DNA from: Halomonas piscis
GTDB taxonomy: Bacteria > Pseudomonadota > Gammaproteobacteria > Pseudomonadales > Halomonadaceae
DNA length: 64,000 nucleotides
Direction: 5' to 3'
Assembly (NCBI RefSeq): GCF_031886125.1
Contig: NZ_CP119391.1
Coordinates: forward strand, 682,001-746,000
Part shown: positions 36,059 to 45,666 of the stretch, piece after piece
How positions within the stretch are numbered: position 1 is the stretch's first letter
How the letters are laid out: the number at the start of each line of letters is the position of its first letter
The notes under the pieces: generated by a model
Databases searched by the model: none
What the model saw: only the letters and a program-made list of their open reading frames with translations
Told to the model about the DNA's origin: nothing
Made by a program: the position numbers and the translations under genes

Positions 36059-37489
36059 ATGAATAACAATGCCAATAAAACAAATATTATTAAAATAAAT
36101 GCTAACCACATCAATGCCCGTAACAGCGTTATCGCTGGCGCCGTCAGAAACACCGCAGCGCTTACGCTGACGGCCGCCGTGGCCGCCGCGGCGCTGACGG
36201 CCGGGCAGGCCCAGGCCGGCGGGTTTCAGCTCAACGAGCAGAGCGTGAGCGGCCAGGGCTACGGCCACGCCGGGCGCAGCTCCAACGTCCACGATGCCAC
36301 CATCGTGTTCGGCAACCCGGCGGGGATGTCGTTTCTCGACCGCGCCCAGGTGTCCGTTGGTGGCACCTATCTGAAGGCGAAAACCGACATCAGCAACGCC
36401 CGGGCGTCGCAAACCAGCCCCGCATTTTTGCCGGCCACCGGCGGCGCGACCGATACGCTGCCGGTCACCGGTTCCAACGAGGGCGACATGGTGCCGGGCA
36501 CCTTTGTGCCCTTTGCCTTCTATGCCCATCCGGTCAACGACAGGCTGGCCTTCGGCTTTGGCGTCTACGCGCCGTTCGGCTCCAAGACCGATTACGAAGG
36601 CGGCTTTCAGGGGCGCAACCAGGGCGATTACACCTCGGTCAAGGTCAAAAGCGCCCAGCCGACGGTGTCCTACCGCTTCAACGACCAGTGGTCGGTGGGC
36701 GCCGGCGTCACCTATAACCGCGTGGACGGCGAGCTGCGTCGCCAGGTGCCGGTGGTAACGCCGCTGGGCGCTGCCGAGGTGGACTCCCGGGTGGAAGGCG
36801 ACGACGAGGCCTGGGGCTATAACCTCGGGGTGATTTACCAGCCGGTACCCGAAACCACCCTGGGGCTGACCTATCGCTCCAAGGTGGATTATACCCTGGA
36901 GGGGGATTTCACCGCCTCGTCGCCGGCGCTCGATCAGCTGGGTCTTGGCACCGTGACCGACGACGCCACCCTTGACCTGACCACGCCGGAAACCGTCAAC
37001 TTTTCCGTGACCCAGCAGATGAGCGAAAAGCTCAAGCTGATGTTCGGCGCTTCCTGGACGCGCTGGAGCCAGTTCGAGCGGATCCTGGTCGAGGGCGCCA
37101 ACCGTGGCGAGGTGACTAACGAGACGCAGAACTACTCCAACGCCTGGGCGTTTGCCACCGGCGGTGAGTATCAGCTGACCCCGGCGCTGGCCCTGCGTGC
37201 CGGCTTGACGCTGGACGCCACGCCGACAAGCGACGAGCATCGCAGCGTGCGCATTCCCTCGGACGACCGGCGAATTTTTTCGCTGGGCGCGGGCTGGACG
37301 CCGCTGGACGATCTGACCGTCGACCTGGCGTATTCCTACCTCACCGAGCGGCGCACCGAAATCAGCCAGGCCAAGACCGACAGCTTCACCGTGGCCGGAC
37401 AGTCAACACCTCCGGTGACGTCAAACTACAGCGCCGACTACAAAAACGAAGCCCACGGCTTTGGCGCTCAGCTGACCTACCGCTTCTAG
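36059..37489 (+). CDS. fadL: Outer-membrane long-chain fatty acid transporter FadL
   Basis: A 476-residue outer-membrane beta-barrel for uptake of long-chain fatty acids or other hydrophobic compounds. The signal sequence is long, with an Asn-rich leader (MNNNANKTNIIKINANHINA) before the hydrophobic core, and cleavage is likely near AQA-GG. The mature N-terminus GGFQLNEQSVSG, then NPAGMSFL, is the FadL hatch signature. The C-terminus ends with a terminal aromatic (QLTYRF) as barrel proteins do. The AT-rich start codons differ from the rest of the gene. An intrinsic terminator follows. Confidence 0.92.
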   Translation: MNNNANKTNIIKINANHINARNSVIAGAVRNTAALTLTAAVAAAALTAGQAQAGGFQLNEQSVSGQGYGHAGRSSNVHDATIVFGNPAGMSFLDRAQVSVGGTYLKAKTDISNARASQTSPAFLPATGGATDTLPVTGSNEGDMVPGTFVPFAFYAHPVNDRLAFGFGVYAPFGSKTDYEGGFQGRNQGDYTSVKVKSAQPTVSYRFNDQWSVGAGVTYNRVDGELRRQVPVVTPLGAAEVDSRVEGDDEAWGYNLGVIYQPVPETTLGLTYRSKVDYTLEGDFTASSPALDQLGLGTVTDDATLDLTTPETVNFSVTQQMSEKLKLMFGASWTRWSQFERILVEGANRGEVTNETQNYSNAWAFATGGEYQLTPALALRAGLTLDATPTSDEHRSVRIPSDDRRIFSLGAGWTPLDDLTVDLAYSYLTERRTEISQAKTDSFTVAGQSTPPVTSNYSADYKNEAHGFGAQLTYRF

Positions 37490-37516
37490 GCGCTACGCTG
37501 CCGTCTGCGGCACCAT

Positions 37517-37541
37517 AAAACCCGGCTTCGGCCGGGTTTTT
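37517..37541 (+). terminator. Rho-independent terminator after fadL
   Basis: An AAACCCGGC/GCCGGGTTT-type stem with a TTCG loop followed by TTTTT, 28 bp after the fadL stop. Confidence 0.9.
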
Positions 37542-37647
37542 GCCGGCCGCGCGGTTTTATACGGATAAGGCAGGCGATGGATGCGGGGCGCGCCCGGTTT
37601 CGCTACAATGGTGCTTTTGCCAACGCCACACTATTTGGGGCACATCC

Positions 37648-38746
37648 ATGCTGGAAACCAACCCGATCCATCAGCAAATCAAGGATCTGTCGGAGCGGAC
37701 AGAGATTCTTAGGGGGTATCTTTGACTATGCCGAACGCAAGGAACGACTAGAAGAAGTGACCCGCGAGCTTGAGGATCCCGACGTCTGGAGCAATCCGGA
37801 AAACGCCCAGAAGCTGGGCAAGGAGCGCGCCTCGCTGGATACCATCGTCACCACCATCGATACGCTCGAGCAGGGCCTTGGCGACAGCGAAGACCTGCTT
37901 GAACTTGCCGAGACGGAAGACGATCAGGACACGGTGGACGAGGTCTGCAAGGAGCTCGACACCATGCAGGCGCGCCTGGAGAAGCTCGAGTTCCGGCGGA
38001 TGTTTTCCGGCGAAATGGACGAAAACAACGCCTATCTGGATATCCAGTCCGGCTCCGGCGGTACCGAGGCCCAGGACTGGGCCAACATGCTTTTGCGCAT
38101 GTATCTGCGCTGGGCCGAGCATCACGGCTTCAAGACCGATCTGCTCGAGGTGTCGGCAGGCGACGTAGCGGGCATCAAGTCGGCGACGATTCACGTCCAG
38201 GGCGACTACGCCTTCGGCTGGCTGCGCTCGGAAACCGGCGTGCATCGCCTGGTGCGCAAGAGCCCGTTCGATTCCGGCGGCCGGCGGCACACGTCGTTTA
38301 CCTCGGTGTTCGTGTCTCCGGAAGTGGACGACAGCTTCGAGGTGAACATCAACCCTGCCGATCTGCGCACCGATACCTACCGTTCCAGCGGCGCCGGCGG
38401 CCAGCACGTCAACACCACCGACTCCGCCGTGCGTATCACCCACGAGCCCACGGGCATCGTGGTGGCCTGCCAAAGCCAGCGCAGCCAGCACGCCAACCGC
38501 GACTTTGCCATGAAGCAGCTTCGGGCCCGGCTCTGGGAGCACGAAATGGCCAAGCGCAACGAGGCCAAGCAGGCGGCGGAGGACGCCAAGTCGGATATCG
38601 GCTGGGGCAGCCAGATTCGCTCCTACGTGCTGGACGACCAGCGCATCAAGGATTTGCGCACCGGCGTGCAGTCGAGCAGCTGCGACAAGGTGCTCGACGG
38701 CGATCTGGATCCGTTCATCGTCGCCAGCCTCAAGCAGGGCCTGTAG
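37648..38746 (+). CDS. prfB: Peptide chain release factor 2, with programmed +1 frameshift
   Basis: RF2 recognises UAA and UGA and releases finished proteins. The gene is in two frames: 37648-37722, then +1 to 37724-38746 after an in-frame TGA at 37723-37725. Joined, the protein is 365 residues, the same length as E. coli RF2. The codon-reading motif is [11 protein letters not shown], with SPF in place. The peptidyl-hydrolysis motif GGQ lies in [14 protein letters not shown]. The frameshift is an autoregulatory device, so this is not a pseudogene. lysS follows 63 bp downstream, as in many gammaproteobacteria. Confidence 0.96.
37711..37726 (+). promoter_or_regulatory. prfB +1 frameshift site
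   Basis: AGGGGG is followed by TATCTTTGAC, the canonical arrangement. The internal Shine-Dalgarno-like AGGGGG sits 3 bases before the CTT-TGA-C slip site. Low RF2 lets the ribosome slip from CTT to TTT and continue. Confidence 0.95.
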
Positions 38747-38809
38747 CGTTTTTCAGCTCCACCGACTTTCCCACCGACTTTCCAAGGTTCATATTGCAAG
38801 GGTGCCCGA

Positions 38810-40321
38810 ATGGCCAACCAGGACGCGTCTTTTGACAACGAAAATCACCTGATCGCCGAGCGCCGCGCCAAGCTGGCCGAGCGCCGCGAGCAGGCCGAAG
38901 CCCGGGGGGTTAGCGTGTTTCCCAACGACTTTCGCCGGGACAGCTTGAGCGCCGAGCTTGACGAGGCGCTGAGCGACAGGGACAAGGCCGAGCTCGAGGC
39001 GCTGGACCGCCAGGCGGCGGTGGCCGGGCGCATCATGCGCAAGCGCGGTCCCTTTATCGTGATTCAGGACGCGGCCGGGCAGACCCAGCTCTACGTGGAC
39101 AAGAAAGGCCTGCCGGAAGACGTGCTCGACGACATCAAGAGCTGGGACATCGGCGATATCGTTGCCGGGCGCGGACCGGTGCACAAGTCGGGCAAGGGCG
39201 ACCTTTACGTCAAGATGCGTGAGGCCAGGCTTCTGACCAAGAGTCTGCGCCCGCTGCCGGACAAGTTCCACGGCCTGACCGACCAGGAAGCCCGCTATCG
39301 CCAGCGCTATGTGGATTTGATCATGAATCCTGACTCGCGCCGGGTGTTCGAGACCCGGGCGGCGATCATCAGCGCCATGCGGCGGTTTTTCGAGGATCGC
39401 GGCTTCATGGAAGTCGAAACCCCGATGCTCCAGCAGATTCCCGGCGGCGCCACGGCGCGGCCGTTCATGACCCACCACAATGCGCTGGATATCGACATGT
39501 ACCTGCGCGTGGCGCCCGAGCTCTACCTCAAGCGGCTGGTGGTGGGCGGCTTTGAAAAAGTCTTTGAAATCAACCGCAACTTCCGTAACGAGGGGCTTTC
39601 CACCCGGCACAATCCCGAGTTTACCATGGTCGAGTTCTACTGGGCCTACGCCGACTATCACGACCTTCTTGACCTGACCGAGGCCATGCTGCGCAGCACG
39701 GCACAGAAGGTGCTGGGCACCACCACGGTGACCTACCAGGGCGAGACGTACGACTTTGGCAAGCCGTTTGATCGCCTCACCCTGCGCGACGCCATTCTCC
39801 GCCACGGCGACGGCATCTTTGCGGCCGACCTGGATTCCCGCGAGGCGGCCCGGGCGCTGGCCGGCAAGCTGGGCATTCCGGCAAAAGACAGCTGGGGGCT
39901 TGGCAAGCTGCAGACGGAAATCTTCGAGGAAGTGGCCGAGCCCCGGCTCGACCAGCCCACCTTCATCATCGAATACCCGGCCGAGGTCAGCCCGCTGGCC
40001 CGGCGCAACGACGCCAACCCCTTTGTTACCGACCGTTTCGAGTTCTTTGTCGGCGGCCGCGAGATTGCCAACGGCTTCTCCGAGCTCAACGACGCCGAAG
40101 ACCAGGCCGAGCGCTTCAAAGAGCAGGTGGCGGAGAAGGACGCCGGCGATCTGGAGGCCATGTACTACGACGCCGACTACGTGCGCGCGCTGGAGTACGG
40201 CCTGCCGCCCACGGCGGGCGAAGGTATCGGCATCGATCGGCTGGTGATGCTGTTTACCGACAGCCCCTCCATTCGCGACGTGCTGCTGTTCCCGGCCATG
40301 CGCCCCGAGGCAGACGCCTAA
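38810..40321 (+). CDS. lysS: Lysyl-tRNA synthetase, class II
   Basis: A 503-residue class II synthetase. The N-terminal OB-fold binds the anticodon ([25 protein letters not shown]). Motif 2 lies around [11 protein letters not shown] and [14 protein letters not shown]. Motif 3 is [14 protein letters not shown] near the C-terminus. It follows prfB, the common prfB-lysS pair. Length is normal for the family. Confidence 0.97.
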   Translation: MANQDASFDNENHLIAERRAKLAERREQAEARGVSVFPNDFRRDSLSAELDEALSDRDKAELEALDRQAAVAGRIMRKRGPFIVIQDAAGQTQLYVDKKGLPEDVLDDIKSWDIGDIVAGRGPVHKSGKGDLYVKMREARLLTKSLRPLPDKFHGLTDQEARYRQRYVDLIMNPDSRRVFETRAAIISAMRRFFEDRGFMEVETPMLQQIPGGATARPFMTHHNALDIDMYLRVAPELYLKRLVVGGFEKVFEINRNFRNEGLSTRHNPEFTMVEFYWAYADYHDLLDLTEAMLRSTAQKVLGTTTVTYQGETYDFGKPFDRLTLRDAILRHGDGIFAADLDSREAARALAGKLGIPAKDSWGLGKLQTEIFEEVAEPRLDQPTFIIEYPAEVSPLARRNDANPFVTDRFEFFVGGREIANGFSELNDAEDQAERFKEQVAEKDAGDLEAMYYDADYVRALEYGLPPTAGEGIGIDRLVMLFTDSPSIRDVLLFPAMRPEADA

Positions 40322-40345
40322 CCTGTGGGACGGGTAGGGCAAGCA

Positions 40346-40375
40346 TTGGCAAGTCGGAGCACAAATGCTCATAAT
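40346..40375 (+). promoter_or_regulatory. Sigma-70-type promoter before the small acidic protein gene
   Basis: TTGGCA (40346-40351, 5/6 to consensus) and CATAAT (40370-40375, 5/6) are separated by 18 bp, 59 bp before the ATG. Confidence 0.6.
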
Positions 40376-40433
40376 GGCCTCGTTTGACTGCCAGTGATCG
40401 TTCCGTGAGGCATCGTTGTCTGAGGAGACTCCC

Positions 40434-40820
40434 ATGAAGCTGCTTAACCGCTCCGCCCTGAGCGTTCGGCCGACCCAGGAATTCGTGGACTGGATCAACG
40501 GGCTCGAGCCCACCATGGGAGATGACGACCTGACGCTTGACGACGTGGATCGTGAAAGCACCGTCTACCTGATCCCCGAAATGGACACGCCCGAAGCGCT
40601 GCATGCCTATATTCGCGAGCGCTACGTGGAGATTTTTGAAATCGAGCTGCGTGCCTGGGAAGAGGACGAGCGCCAGTGGCCCGAGTCCCTTGACTGGGCG
40701 CTGTTCGAGGACTTTCTGCGCATCGAGCACAGCTTCCTGGCAGTGGACCTCGACGACGAGACGGCGCTGGAAATCTCCGAGGTGGACGATTCGCTGCTGC
40801 TCGACAACGATCCCGACTAG
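40434..40820 (+). CDS. Conserved hypothetical small acidic protein
   Basis: A 128-residue protein, very rich in Asp and Glu, especially in the last 30 residues (DLDDETALEISEVDDS). It has no signal peptide, membrane span or catalytic motif that I recognise. The ATG at 40434 has GAGGAG upstream, and its own promoter and terminator bracket it, so it is a monocistronic real gene. Proteins like this follow lysS in related bacteria, but I cannot give a function. Confidence 0.75.
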   Translation: MKLLNRSALSVRPTQEFVDWINGLEPTMGDDDLTLDDVDRESTVYLIPEMDTPEALHAYIRERYVEIFEIELRAWEEDERQWPESLDWALFEDFLRIEHSFLAVDLDDETALEISEVDDSLLLDNDPD

Positions 40821-40866
40821 CGGCCCGTAGACCAGCTGCCTCTGACGGGGCAGCGCCAGCGCAGGC

Positions 40867-40894
40867 AACAAAACCGGCTGCGGCCGGTTTTGTT
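40867..40894 (+). terminator. Rho-independent terminator after the small acidic protein gene
   Basis: CAAAACCGG and CCGGTTTTG form a 9-bp stem with a CTGCGG loop, giving a T-rich 3' side. It lies 46 bp after the stop and 20 bp before the next gene. Confidence 0.8.
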
Positions 40895-40914
40895 GTGTTC
40901 CCCAAGGACGTTCC

Positions 40915-42315
40915 ATGTGGCTGTTTGAAACGCGCGAAGACGACGACGGCCTGCCCGGGCCGGAGCGCCTGCTTGCCGTACTGGCGCTGGTCAGCGGTAC
41001 GCTGATGTCGGTGGTGGATACCACCATGATCAATCTCGCGCTGCCCTCTATTGCCGCCGACCTTGAGGTGGCGTCCGCCGACGTGGTGTGGGTGACCACG
41101 ATTTTCCAGGTGGTCAGCGCAGCCTTTCTCCTGGTATTCGCGGGCTTGAGCGAGCTTGTAACTCGCCGGCGGATTTATCTTTTCGGGCTTTCCACCTTTG
41201 TGCTCGCCGCGCTCGGCTCGGCGCTGTCGCGCCAGCTGGAACTTTTGCTGGTGTTTCGCGCGCTGCAGGGGCTGGGCGCGGCGGCAACGCTGTCCATCGG
41301 CGCCTCGCTCTATCGGCTGATTTTTCCGTCGAGGCTGCTGGGCAGCGCCCTGGGCCTCTCCGCGCTGGTGGTGGGCGGGGGCTACGCCGCCGGCCCCACG
41401 CTTAGCGGGGTGATGCTGTCGTTTACTCACTGGCCCTGGCTCTTTGCCCTCAACGTGCCGCTGGGGGTTGTGTCTCTGCTGTTGGCCTATCGCGCGCTGC
41501 CCAGAGAGGCACCGCGTCAGGGCAGCTTTGATGTTCCCGGCGCACTGCTGTCCATGCTCACGCTCGCCGGGCTGTTTCTGACCATGGACGCCATCGGTCA
41601 TCGCGCGCCGCTGTGGCAGTGGGCCGGTCTTGGCGCCGTCGCGCTGGCGGGCGGCACCGCGTTCATCCGCCGCCAGCGCCGGGCAGCGTATCCGCTGCTG
41701 CCGCTTTATCTGTTCGGCGAAAGGCGCTTTACCCTGGCGGTGTCGGCCTCGGGGCTGGCGTTTATCGGCCAGGGGCTGGCGTTTGTCGCGCTGTCGTTTC
41801 TCTACCAGGAAAAAATGGGGCTGAGCCCGCTGCTTACCGCCTGGCTGTTTACCCCCTGGCCGCTTGCGCTGATGGTGGTGGGGCCGCTGGCCGGGCGCCT
41901 GGCCGACCGCGTTAACCCCAGCGTTCTCTCGACTACCGGGTTGGCGTTGGTGATAGCGGGCTTTGTGGCGCTGGCCCTGGTAGACAAGAACACCGGCATT
42001 GTCGGCAGCCTCTGGCGGGTAGCGCTGTGCGGCCTCGGGTTCGGCCTCTTTCAGCCGCCCAACAACCGCGAGATGATGGCCAGCCTTCCCGCCGCGCGCA
42101 GCGCCAACGTGTCCGGCGTGATGAGCACCACGCGTACCGTGGGCCAGTCGCTCGGGGTGGCGCTGGTGGGCGCGGTACTGGCGCTGGGGCTTGCCGTGCA
42201 GGTAACGCTGTGGCTGGGGGCGGTGAGCGCGCTGCTCTCGCTTGTTGTCAGCGCCGCGCGCATTCCGCTGGCGCGGCGCGCCATGCAGGCGCGCGCATCG
42301 TCGACCGTCGCATAA
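40915..42315 (+). CDS. MFS transporter of the DHA2 (EmrB/QacA) type
   Basis: A 466-residue polytopic transporter. The first helix has the DHA2 pattern (LVSGTLMSVVDTTMINLALP) with the membrane Asp, and a further helix carries GLGAAATLSIGASLYRLIFP. Such carriers export drugs or other amphiphiles by proton antiport. No membrane-fusion partner or regulator lies next to it. The ATG is 20 bp after the preceding terminator. The substrate is unknown. Confidence 0.87.
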   Translation: MWLFETREDDDGLPGPERLLAVLALVSGTLMSVVDTTMINLALPSIAADLEVASADVVWVTTIFQVVSAAFLLVFAGLSELVTRRRIYLFGLSTFVLAALGSALSRQLELLLVFRALQGLGAAATLSIGASLYRLIFPSRLLGSALGLSALVVGGGYAAGPTLSGVMLSFTHWPWLFALNVPLGVVSLLLAYRALPREAPRQGSFDVPGALLSMLTLAGLFLTMDAIGHRAPLWQWAGLGAVALAGGTAFIRRQRRAAYPLLPLYLFGERRFTLAVSASGLAFIGQGLAFVALSFLYQEKMGLSPLLTAWLFTPWPLALMVVGPLAGRLADRVNPSVLSTTGLALVIAGFVALALVDKNTGIVGSLWRVALCGLGFGLFQPPNNREMMASLPAARSANVSGVMSTTRTVGQSLGVALVGAVLALGLAVQVTLWLGAVSALLSLVVSAARIPLARRAMQARASSTVA

Positions 42316-42391
42316 GCGCGTACAATTGGCGCTGTTGCTTCCGGCGGCGTCGTTGCGGCCGGACGTTGTCGAGTCAGCCAAGGAGGTCACT

Positions 42392-42700
42392 GTGACACTG
42401 CAGGAACAGATCGGGCAGAAGCTCAAGGCGCTTTCACCCACGGTGCTCGAGGTGGAGAACGAAAGCCACCGGCACAGCGTGCCGCCCAACTCCGAAACCC
42501 ACTTCAAGGTGACGCTGGTAAGCCGCGAGTTTGACGGCCTGATGCCGGTCAAGCGCCACCAGCAGGTATACAAGCTGCTGGCCGACGAGATGTCGGGGCC
42601 GGTGCACGCGCTGGCGCTGCACCTTTATACTCCGGAGGAGTGGGAGGCCCGAGGCGGCGAGCGCCCGGACTCCCCCGACTGTCGCGGCGGCGGCAAGTGA
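42392..42700 (+). CDS. bolA: BolA-family protein
   Basis: A 102-residue protein with the BolA fold signature: LSPTVLEVENESHRHSVPPNSETHFKV, then LVSREFDGLMPVKRHQQVYKLLADEM. The conserved histidines that can help bind an iron-sulfur cluster with monothiol glutaredoxin are present. The GTG start has AAGGAGG 5 bases upstream. Its stop overlaps the start of the next gene (GTGA). The sequence is closer to BolA than to IbaG. Confidence 0.9.
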   Translation: MTLQEQIGQKLKALSPTVLEVENESHRHSVPPNSETHFKVTLVSREFDGLMPVKRHQQVYKLLADEMSGPVHALALHLYTPEEWEARGGERPDSPDCRGGGK

Positions 42701-43500
42701 ATCCGGAAGTCGTTCGCCGGCAGTATCTGGACGCCATGGGCATTACCGCCTTTGCGTCCCGCTACCGGCTGCCCAATGCCTTGGTCACCCAGGCCTGCGA
42801 GTGGGACGAGGCGCCGCCTAGGCCCGAGTCGCCGGGCAAGCGCCTGCACGCCCTGCTTGACGACGCCCAGCAGGCCGAGGCCAGCCGCCGCGCCGCAGCG
42901 CCTGCGCCCGCGGCCAACCCCGCCTCGCTCAAGGCGCTGCTGAATGAGGAGCGCCCGGCTCAGCCGAAGGCGCCGGCAGAAACCCCGTCGAAGGCGCCGG
43001 CGTCTCCCCCCACGCCGCTGCGCTTTACGCTTTCCTGCGTGTGCCTGGGCGGGCGCTGGCTAAGCCTGCACGAAGGCGAGCCGGGAGACGCCGCGCGCAG
43101 GCTCTTGAGCAATATCTGCCGTGCGGTGGGAATCGACGCCGCCAGCCTGTCGGCCTGGCATACGCTGAGCTGGCCGCCGCTTGTCGGCGGCCCCGCGCCA
43201 GAGGCGCCGCTTGAAGAGGCCAGGGAAGGGGTAAACGCCTTCATTGACGGCGCGGCAAGCCGCAACGGCTGGAAGCCGAGCCGAGCGCTGTGGTGGAGCG
43301 GCGACGACGCTTCGCCGCTTGCCCGGGTGCTGGCCCCGGAAGAAGCGCGCGGCCGAACCGTTTCGCAGGCCCTGTCGCTGCCGCTGTGGCAGGGGCCGGC
43401 GCTTGACACGCTGCTCGCAGACGGCGCGGCCAAGCGCGACTTGTGGCCGTCGCTGGCGGCGCTGAGCGCCCGGTGGCGCGAGGAGCAGGGCGGTGGATAA
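42697..43500 (+). CDS. Candidate DNA polymerase III psi subunit (HolD-like)
   Basis: A 267-residue protein, GTG start overlapping bolA. The N-terminus (RRQYLDAMGITAFASRYRLPNA) resembles the chi-binding start of HolD psi proteins (RRDWQLQQLGITQW in E. coli). The C-terminal half ends in a helical DLWPSLAALSARWR. The middle is Ala/Pro-rich and probably disordered (~85-125). rimI follows and overlaps by 8 bp, the same order as E. coli holD-rimI. It is much longer than the 137-residue E. coli psi. The assignment rests on context and a short N-terminal similarity. Confidence 0.5.
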   Translation: MNPEVVRRQYLDAMGITAFASRYRLPNALVTQACEWDEAPPRPESPGKRLHALLDDAQQAEASRRAAAPAPAANPASLKALLNEERPAQPKAPAETPSKAPASPPTPLRFTLSCVCLGGRWLSLHEGEPGDAARRLLSNICRAVGIDAASLSAWHTLSWPPLVGGPAPEAPLEEAREGVNAFIDGAASRNGWKPSRALWWSGDDASPLARVLAPEEARGRTVSQALSLPLWQGPALDTLLADGAAKRDLWPSLAALSARWREEQGGG

Positions 43501-43981
43501 CGGAGCTCGGTGGCGGGTCGAGACGCTCGGCGCCCGCCAGGCCGGCAGCGTCATGTCCGGGGGCAGCATTGCCGGCAGCGGCGCCGTGGCTGCTGCCCTG
43601 TGTAAGGCCATGGAAACGAAAGACGGCCGGGTGCTGGGCGTCATGGCCGCCGGCGCTTGCGGGCGTTCGCCGGCGCTGGCCGGCTATCTCTGGCTGGCGC
43701 GCTTGACGTATGACGCCGAAATACAGGCGCTGGGCGTTAAACCCGATTATCGCGGCCGGGGCGTCGGAGATGCGCTGGTGCGCGCCGCCTGCGAGGCGGC
43801 CGAGCGCTGGCAAAGCGAGCGCCTGCTGCTGGAAGTGCGCGCCGGCAACGCCGCTGCGATTGCGCTGTACAAGCGCCAGGGTTTTGGCGTGGACGGGCGG
43901 CGTCGGGGCTATTATCCGCCCCTCGCCGCCGGCAGCGGGCGGGAAGACGCGCTGCTGATGTCGCGCGCCGTCGGCACGTGA
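43493..43981 (+). CDS. rimI: Ribosomal protein bS18 N-terminal acetyltransferase RimI
   Basis: A 162-residue GNAT enzyme that acetylates the N-terminal alanine of bS18. The acetyl-CoA loop is RGRGVGDALV, followed by LLLEVRAGNAAAIALYKRQGF, which carries the catalytic tyrosine region. The GTG start overlaps the preceding HolD-like gene. A 12-bp gap separates its stop from the convergent ZapB-like gene. Confidence 0.87.
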   Translation: MDNGARWRVETLGARQAGSVMSGGSIAGSGAVAAALCKAMETKDGRVLGVMAAGACGRSPALAGYLWLARLTYDAEIQALGVKPDYRGRGVGDALVRAACEAAERWQSERLLLEVRAGNAAAIALYKRQGFGVDGRRRGYYPPLAAGSGREDALLMSRAVGT

Positions 43982-43992
43982 CAGGCGCGCCG

Positions 43993-44178
43993 TCAGCTGC
44001 TGCTGGAATCGTCGAATTTTTGCAGCAGGCCGTTGAGCCGGCGCTCCCACTCTTCGCGCTCCTGCTTGAGCGTCTGGTTTTCTTCGCGCAGCTCGTCGTT
44101 TTCCAGCTTGGAAAGTTCGAGCGCCTCCACCGTGGCGGTGACTTTTTGCTCGAGCTGATTGAACAGTTCCTGGCTCAT
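43993..44178 (-). CDS. ZapB-like coiled-coil cell-division protein
   Basis: A 61-residue, highly charged heptad-rich helix (MSQELFNQLEQKVTATVEAL, then ENDELREENQTLKQEREEWERRLNGLL). Length, start and coiled-coil character match ZapB, which stabilises the FtsZ ring through ZapA. The ATG at 44178 follows CGGAGAGA. A SlyX-type protein is an alternative, but SlyX ends differently. The longer upstream reading frame has no coding character. Confidence 0.72.
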   Translation of the reverse strand: MSQELFNQLEQKVTATVEALELSKLENDELREENQTLKQEREEWERRLNGLLQKFDDSSSS

Positions 44179-44332
44179 GGATCTCTCCGACAATAAACAA
44201 GTAGACAGGGCTGGCCTGGGCCAGCGCCTGAGCGTAACGCCCGGGCGGCGCGGCGGCAAGCGACCTGGCAGGGCAATCGCAGCTGTCCATGTCCGGAGGA
44301 GCCGGGAACAAGGTCGAAGAGGGGATCTACGC

Positions 44333-45666
44333 CTGAGGAATCCCCATGAAATGGGTAATAAAATCAGCATGATAGGATTGAAAAAGCCTGCATGAGTCAT
44401 GCATGTTGTGAGTTACGACACACAACAACATGCGAAGGAGACCCATGCAGGCCCCTCGATTCTTGCATAACTTGCTGACGTCTTCACTCTCCGTGATCCA
44501 TGCCAAGCGGCTACAGACCGTCCTCGATACCGTTGGCGCTCTGCTGGGCGAGCGACGTCTGGGATTAACGGCCATTGGCCGTGCGTTGCCGAGCTCGACG
44601 GATGCCAAGCACGCCATCAAACGAGTCGATCGACTATTAGGCAACCCTCACCTTCATCAGGAACGACCGCTGTTCTATTGGCTCATGGCCTCGCTGCTGA
44701 TCGGCCATACAACGCGCCCACTGATTCTGGTGGACTGGTCGCCGATTGATGACCGCGGCAGGCATTTCCTGCTGCGTGCGGCGGTGCCCTTCGCCGGGCG
44801 ATCGCTGCCCATCTTCGAGAAGGTTCATCACAAGGAAGGATGCCCATACTGTGAAGCCTATCTGCTGGATGCGCTGGCAAGGATCCTGCCCGACAAGGCC
44901 ACGCCGATCCTGGTGACCGATGCCGGCTTTCGTAACCCGTGGTTTCGGGCCGTTGAAGCGCGCGGCTGGTATATCGTTGGACGGGTCCGTCAGCCCGCCC
45001 GTTACCAGGCGTCAGGCGAAGCATGGCAACCCGTGAAGACCCTGTTTCAACACGCGACATCGGAACCGCAGGCGTGGGGCTCCGTCCGGATCGCCGAAAA
45101 CCATCCGTTCCGCGCTCAGATGGTGCTCTATTATCGACCGCCACGGGGACGTAAGCATCGCAATAAACAAGGCCGGATCTCTCGGGACGGCGGCAGCCGG
45201 ACGATCGCCCGGCGTCAGCAGGAGCCCTGGGTGCTGGTCAGCAATCTGCCGGACCGCTCAACGCTGGCGAATAAAGTGGTAACGATCTACCGACAGCGCA
45301 TGCAGATTGAGGAAGGGTTCCGCGATGTCAAAAGTCCCTTGTTCGGGCTGGGCTTCGGCATGCATCAGTCTCGCCAGGGCAAGCGCATCGAGGTCCTGCT
45401 GCTGATCGCCATGTTGGCGAACGTGGCCATGATGGTGGCCGGCCTGGATGTCCGAGCCCGGGGGCAACAGCGGCGCTATCAGAGCAACAGTATCCGGCAC
45501 CGGAGCGTGCTTTCCGTGTGGCGCCTGGGCTTGGAATGTCTTCGTCGTCATCAACCCGACGCCGTGCCTTGGCCTGCTTGGACAACCCTCCGAGCACGAC
45601 TTCGCGAGGAAGTCAGGGAGCAGAGCCTATGCGGCGAGTAGCAACATATTCGTGGGGATTCGTCAG
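44333..45666. mobile_element. Complete IS4-family insertion sequence (1,334 bp)
   Basis: Ends read ctgaggaatccccatgaa on the left and, reverse complemented, ctgacgaatccccacgaa on the right (16/18 matching). The 9-bp sequence GATCTACGC is duplicated at 44324-44332 and 45667-45675, a target-duplication length typical of IS4. It holds one intact transposase gene and lies between the zapB-like gene and rsmD without breaking either. Confidence 0.92.
44445..45641 (+). CDS. IS4-family transposase
   Basis: A 398-residue DDE transposase. The first Asp is in LILVDWSPIDDRG, the second in ILVTDAGFRNPWF, and the glutamate in the exact IS4 YREK pattern (YRQRMQIEEGFRDVK: Y-2-R-3-E-6-K). The ATG at 44445 has GAAGGAGA upstream. 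The reading frame is complete, so the element may be active. Confidence 0.94.
   Translation: MQAPRFLHNLLTSSLSVIHAKRLQTVLDTVGALLGERRLGLTAIGRALPSSTDAKHAIKRVDRLLGNPHLHQERPLFYWLMASLLIGHTTRPLILVDWSPIDDRGRHFLLRAAVPFAGRSLPIFEKVHHKEGCPYCEAYLLDALARILPDKATPILVTDAGFRNPWFRAVEARGWYIVGRVRQPARYQASGEAWQPVKTLFQHATSEPQAWGSVRIAENHPFRAQMVLYYRPPRGRKHRNKQGRISRDGGSRTIARRQQEPWVLVSNLPDRSTLANKVVTIYRQRMQIEEGFRDVKSPLFGLGFGMHQSRQGKRIEVLLLIAMLANVAMMVAGLDVRARGQQRRYQSNSIRHRSVLSVWRLGLECLRRHQPDAVPWPAWTTLRARLREEVREQSLCGE

Noticed and set aside
37648-37725. Apparent early stop in prfB, suggesting a pseudogene
   Set aside because: The AGGGGG-TAT-CTT-TGA-C sequence is the programmed +1 frameshift site, and the joined protein has the correct 365-residue length.
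40495-42573. 692-residue open frame on the minus strand across the small acidic protein gene, the DHA2 transporter gene and the start of bolA
   Set aside because: Extremely Arg/Gln/His-rich antisense shadow; the plus-strand genes have clear motifs and ribosome sites.
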